A stretch of 6,225 nucleotides of DNA. It comes from an uncultured Alphaproteobacteria bacterium. GTDB lineage: Bacteria > Pseudomonadota > Alphaproteobacteria > Rhizobiales > Hyphomicrobiaceae. Both the position numbers and the translations under genes were made by a program. The first letter of the stretch is position 1. Each line of letters begins with the position of its first letter. This document shows, one piece after another, positions 5,036 through 6,225 of this stretch. The stretch is taken from NCBI GenBank assembly GCA_937950105.1, contig CALFEM010000337.1, forward strand, positions 1-6,225, written 5' to 3'. The notes beneath the pieces were generated by a model, which saw only the letters and a program-made list of their open reading frames with translations, did no database searches and was not told the DNA's origin.

Positions 5036-6179
5036 GTGCGTCGAAACGGCAGTGATGGAGCGATCTACGGCGGGAGGCGCGCGGCCTTCTGGCGCCGTGC
5101 GCTCAGCTGTCTTCTGTCGGCCGCGCTGATGGTACAGCCGGTCGCCGCCGAAACGCTCAAGGAGGCGATGCGCTCGGCTTATCGCTACAACCCGCAGCTC
5201 GACGCCGAGCGGGCGCGGCTCCGGGCCACCGACGAGGGTGTTCCACAGGCGGCCTCCGGTTACAGGCCGACGGTGCGTGGTACGGCCGACTTCGGCCGCC
5301 ACAGCCTGTCCACCAAGCCGTCGTCGACGAGTGCGGGCGAAAGCTCGCCGTGGGGTTATTCCATCACCGCGCGCCAGGAGATCTTTTCGGGGTTCCGCAC
5401 CGAGAGCGCCGTCGGCGAGGCGGAGTCGAGCGTGCGCGCCGGCCGCCAGAATCTCGCCCAGGTCGAGGGGCGCACGCTGCTCGACACCGTCACAGCCTAC
5501 ACGGACGTGGTGCGCGACACGCAGGTGCTGCGACTGCGTGAGCAGAACGTCGCGGTGCTGACGCGCGAACTGGAGGCGGCGGAGGCGCGCCGTGCCGCCC
5601 GCGAGGTGACACTGACCGACGTGGCGCAGGCGCGCGCGCGTCGCGCACGCGCCGTCTCTGCCGCCGATCTCTCGAAGGCCAAGCTGCGCATCGCCCGCGC
5701 CAACTACCAGAAAGTCGTCGGCCACGCCGCCGATGCCGTGGGTGCGCCCGGGGTGCCGGAGCAGCGCCTGCCGCGCTCGCTCGCCGATGCGCTGGAGACG
5801 GCCGGCCAGGAAAGCCCGAACATCATATCTGCTCTCTACCGCGAGCAGGCGGCCCGCCATGCCGTCGACCGGGTGCGCGGCGAGCTGCTGCCCGAGGTGT
5901 CGCTGGAAGCCAGCTACAACCAGCGCTACGACCTTTCGGAGAGTTACGACGAGCAGAATTCGGCGAGCATCACCGGTCGCGTCAGCGTTCCGCTTTACGA
6001 GGGCGGTCTGGTCCACTCGCGCGTGCGCCAGGCCAAGCACGAGCACGTCGGCCGCCTGCAGGAGATCGAGCAGGCGCGTGCCGAAACCGAGGCCAACGTC
6101 TCGACGGCGTGGTCACGGCTGGTGGCGGCGCGGGCGCAGATCCGCTCCGACGAGGTGCAGGTCGAAGCCGCCACCAGCC
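5036..6179 (+). CDS. tolC: TolC family outer membrane efflux/secretion channel, C-terminus missing
   Basis: TolC-type proteins form trimeric outer-membrane channels with a long periplasmic helical barrel. They serve drug efflux pumps and type I secretion. A signal peptide is visible: basic start with RRAAFWRRA, hydrophobic LSCLLSAALMV, likely cleavage after VAA (residue 38). The mature part opens with ETLKEAMRSAYRYNPQLDAERARLRATDEGVPQA (39-72), typical of the family. Next come the first beta-strand region (WGYSITARQEIFSGF, 106-120), long heptad-like helices (130-225, including VTLTDVAQARAR), and the start of the second repeat (SLADALETAGQESPNI, 248-263), with VPLYEGGLVHSRVRQAKH at 318-335. 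Genuine sequence ends at S381. Family members are usually about 450-480 residues, so the last helix and tail are missing. The apparent ending IGRAHV and stop come from adapter sequence and are not part of the protein. Its place after a PIMT-like gene is typical of alphaproteobacteria. Confidence 0.94.
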
Positions 6180-6225
6180 AGATCGGAAGAGCACACGTCT
6201 GAACTCCAGTCACTTAGGCATCTCG
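6180..6225 (+). other. Illumina TruSeq adapter with index, not genomic
   Basis: From 6180 the sequence is the TruSeq read-1 adapter: AGATCGGAAGAGCACACGTC continuing through CTCCAGTCAC (to 6213), then TTAGGC (6214-6219, TruSeq index 3) and ATCTCG (6220-6225), the start of the P7 side. Translation of this end gives the known artefact peptides IGRAHV (plus) and TGVQTCALPI (minus). The bases should be trimmed. Confidence 0.98.

Noticed and set aside
5004..5129. Small 41-codon open frame starting at ATG 5004 after a G-rich stretch and overlapping the tolC start.
   Set aside because: The G-rich motif is too close to the ATG, the peptide has no features, and it lies mostly inside the tolC signal-peptide coding region.
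5995..6213. Minus-strand open frame beginning MTGVQTCALPI.
   Set aside because: The start is translated adapter sequence and the rest is the antisense of tolC.

Overview
The window reads as one complete short contig from a high-GC alphaproteobacterium, most likely from a metagenome or draft assembly. Both ends carry assembly or library artefacts. The alphaproteobacterial call rests on a methyltransferase gene of the Pcm/PIMT superfamily directly followed by a TolC-family outer-membrane channel gene, an order common in Hyphomicrobiales and relatives. The GC-rich coding style and the protein sequences agree with this. The order within the class cannot be settled from here.

Layout from left to right. 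At 1-171 the sequence folds back on itself: 57 bases repeat as a reverse complement. This cuts off the C-terminus of a minus-strand UDP-glucuronate 4-epimerase gene (to 1003). A divergent intergenic region of about 290 bases follows. Next is a plus-strand O-antigen ligase/polymerase-family membrane protein (1297-2589), full length but split by one in-frame TGA at 1693-1695. These two genes form a surface-polysaccharide pair: one makes UDP-galacturonate, the other joins or polymerises glycan. A convergent minus-strand gene (2632-3057) encodes a small secreted protein of unknown function. Upstream of it on the same strand lie tRNA-Asn(GTT) at 3317-3391 and tRNA-Cys(GCA) at 3692-3765, each with encoded CCA and a plausible promoter.

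The right part is a plus-strand pair. The first gene is a PIMT-like methyltransferase (GTG start at 4239) that appears to lack the catalytic serine motif of true isoaspartate repair enzymes. The second is a TolC-family channel (GTG start at 5036) that is cut after 381 residues, where the sequence becomes an Illumina TruSeq adapter with index (6180-6225).

I see no mobile element, CRISPR array, phage gene, defence system or other novel system. The points most worth attention are the two artefactual ends, the single TGA in the ligase gene, the atypical methyltransferase active site, and the uncharacterised secreted protein.
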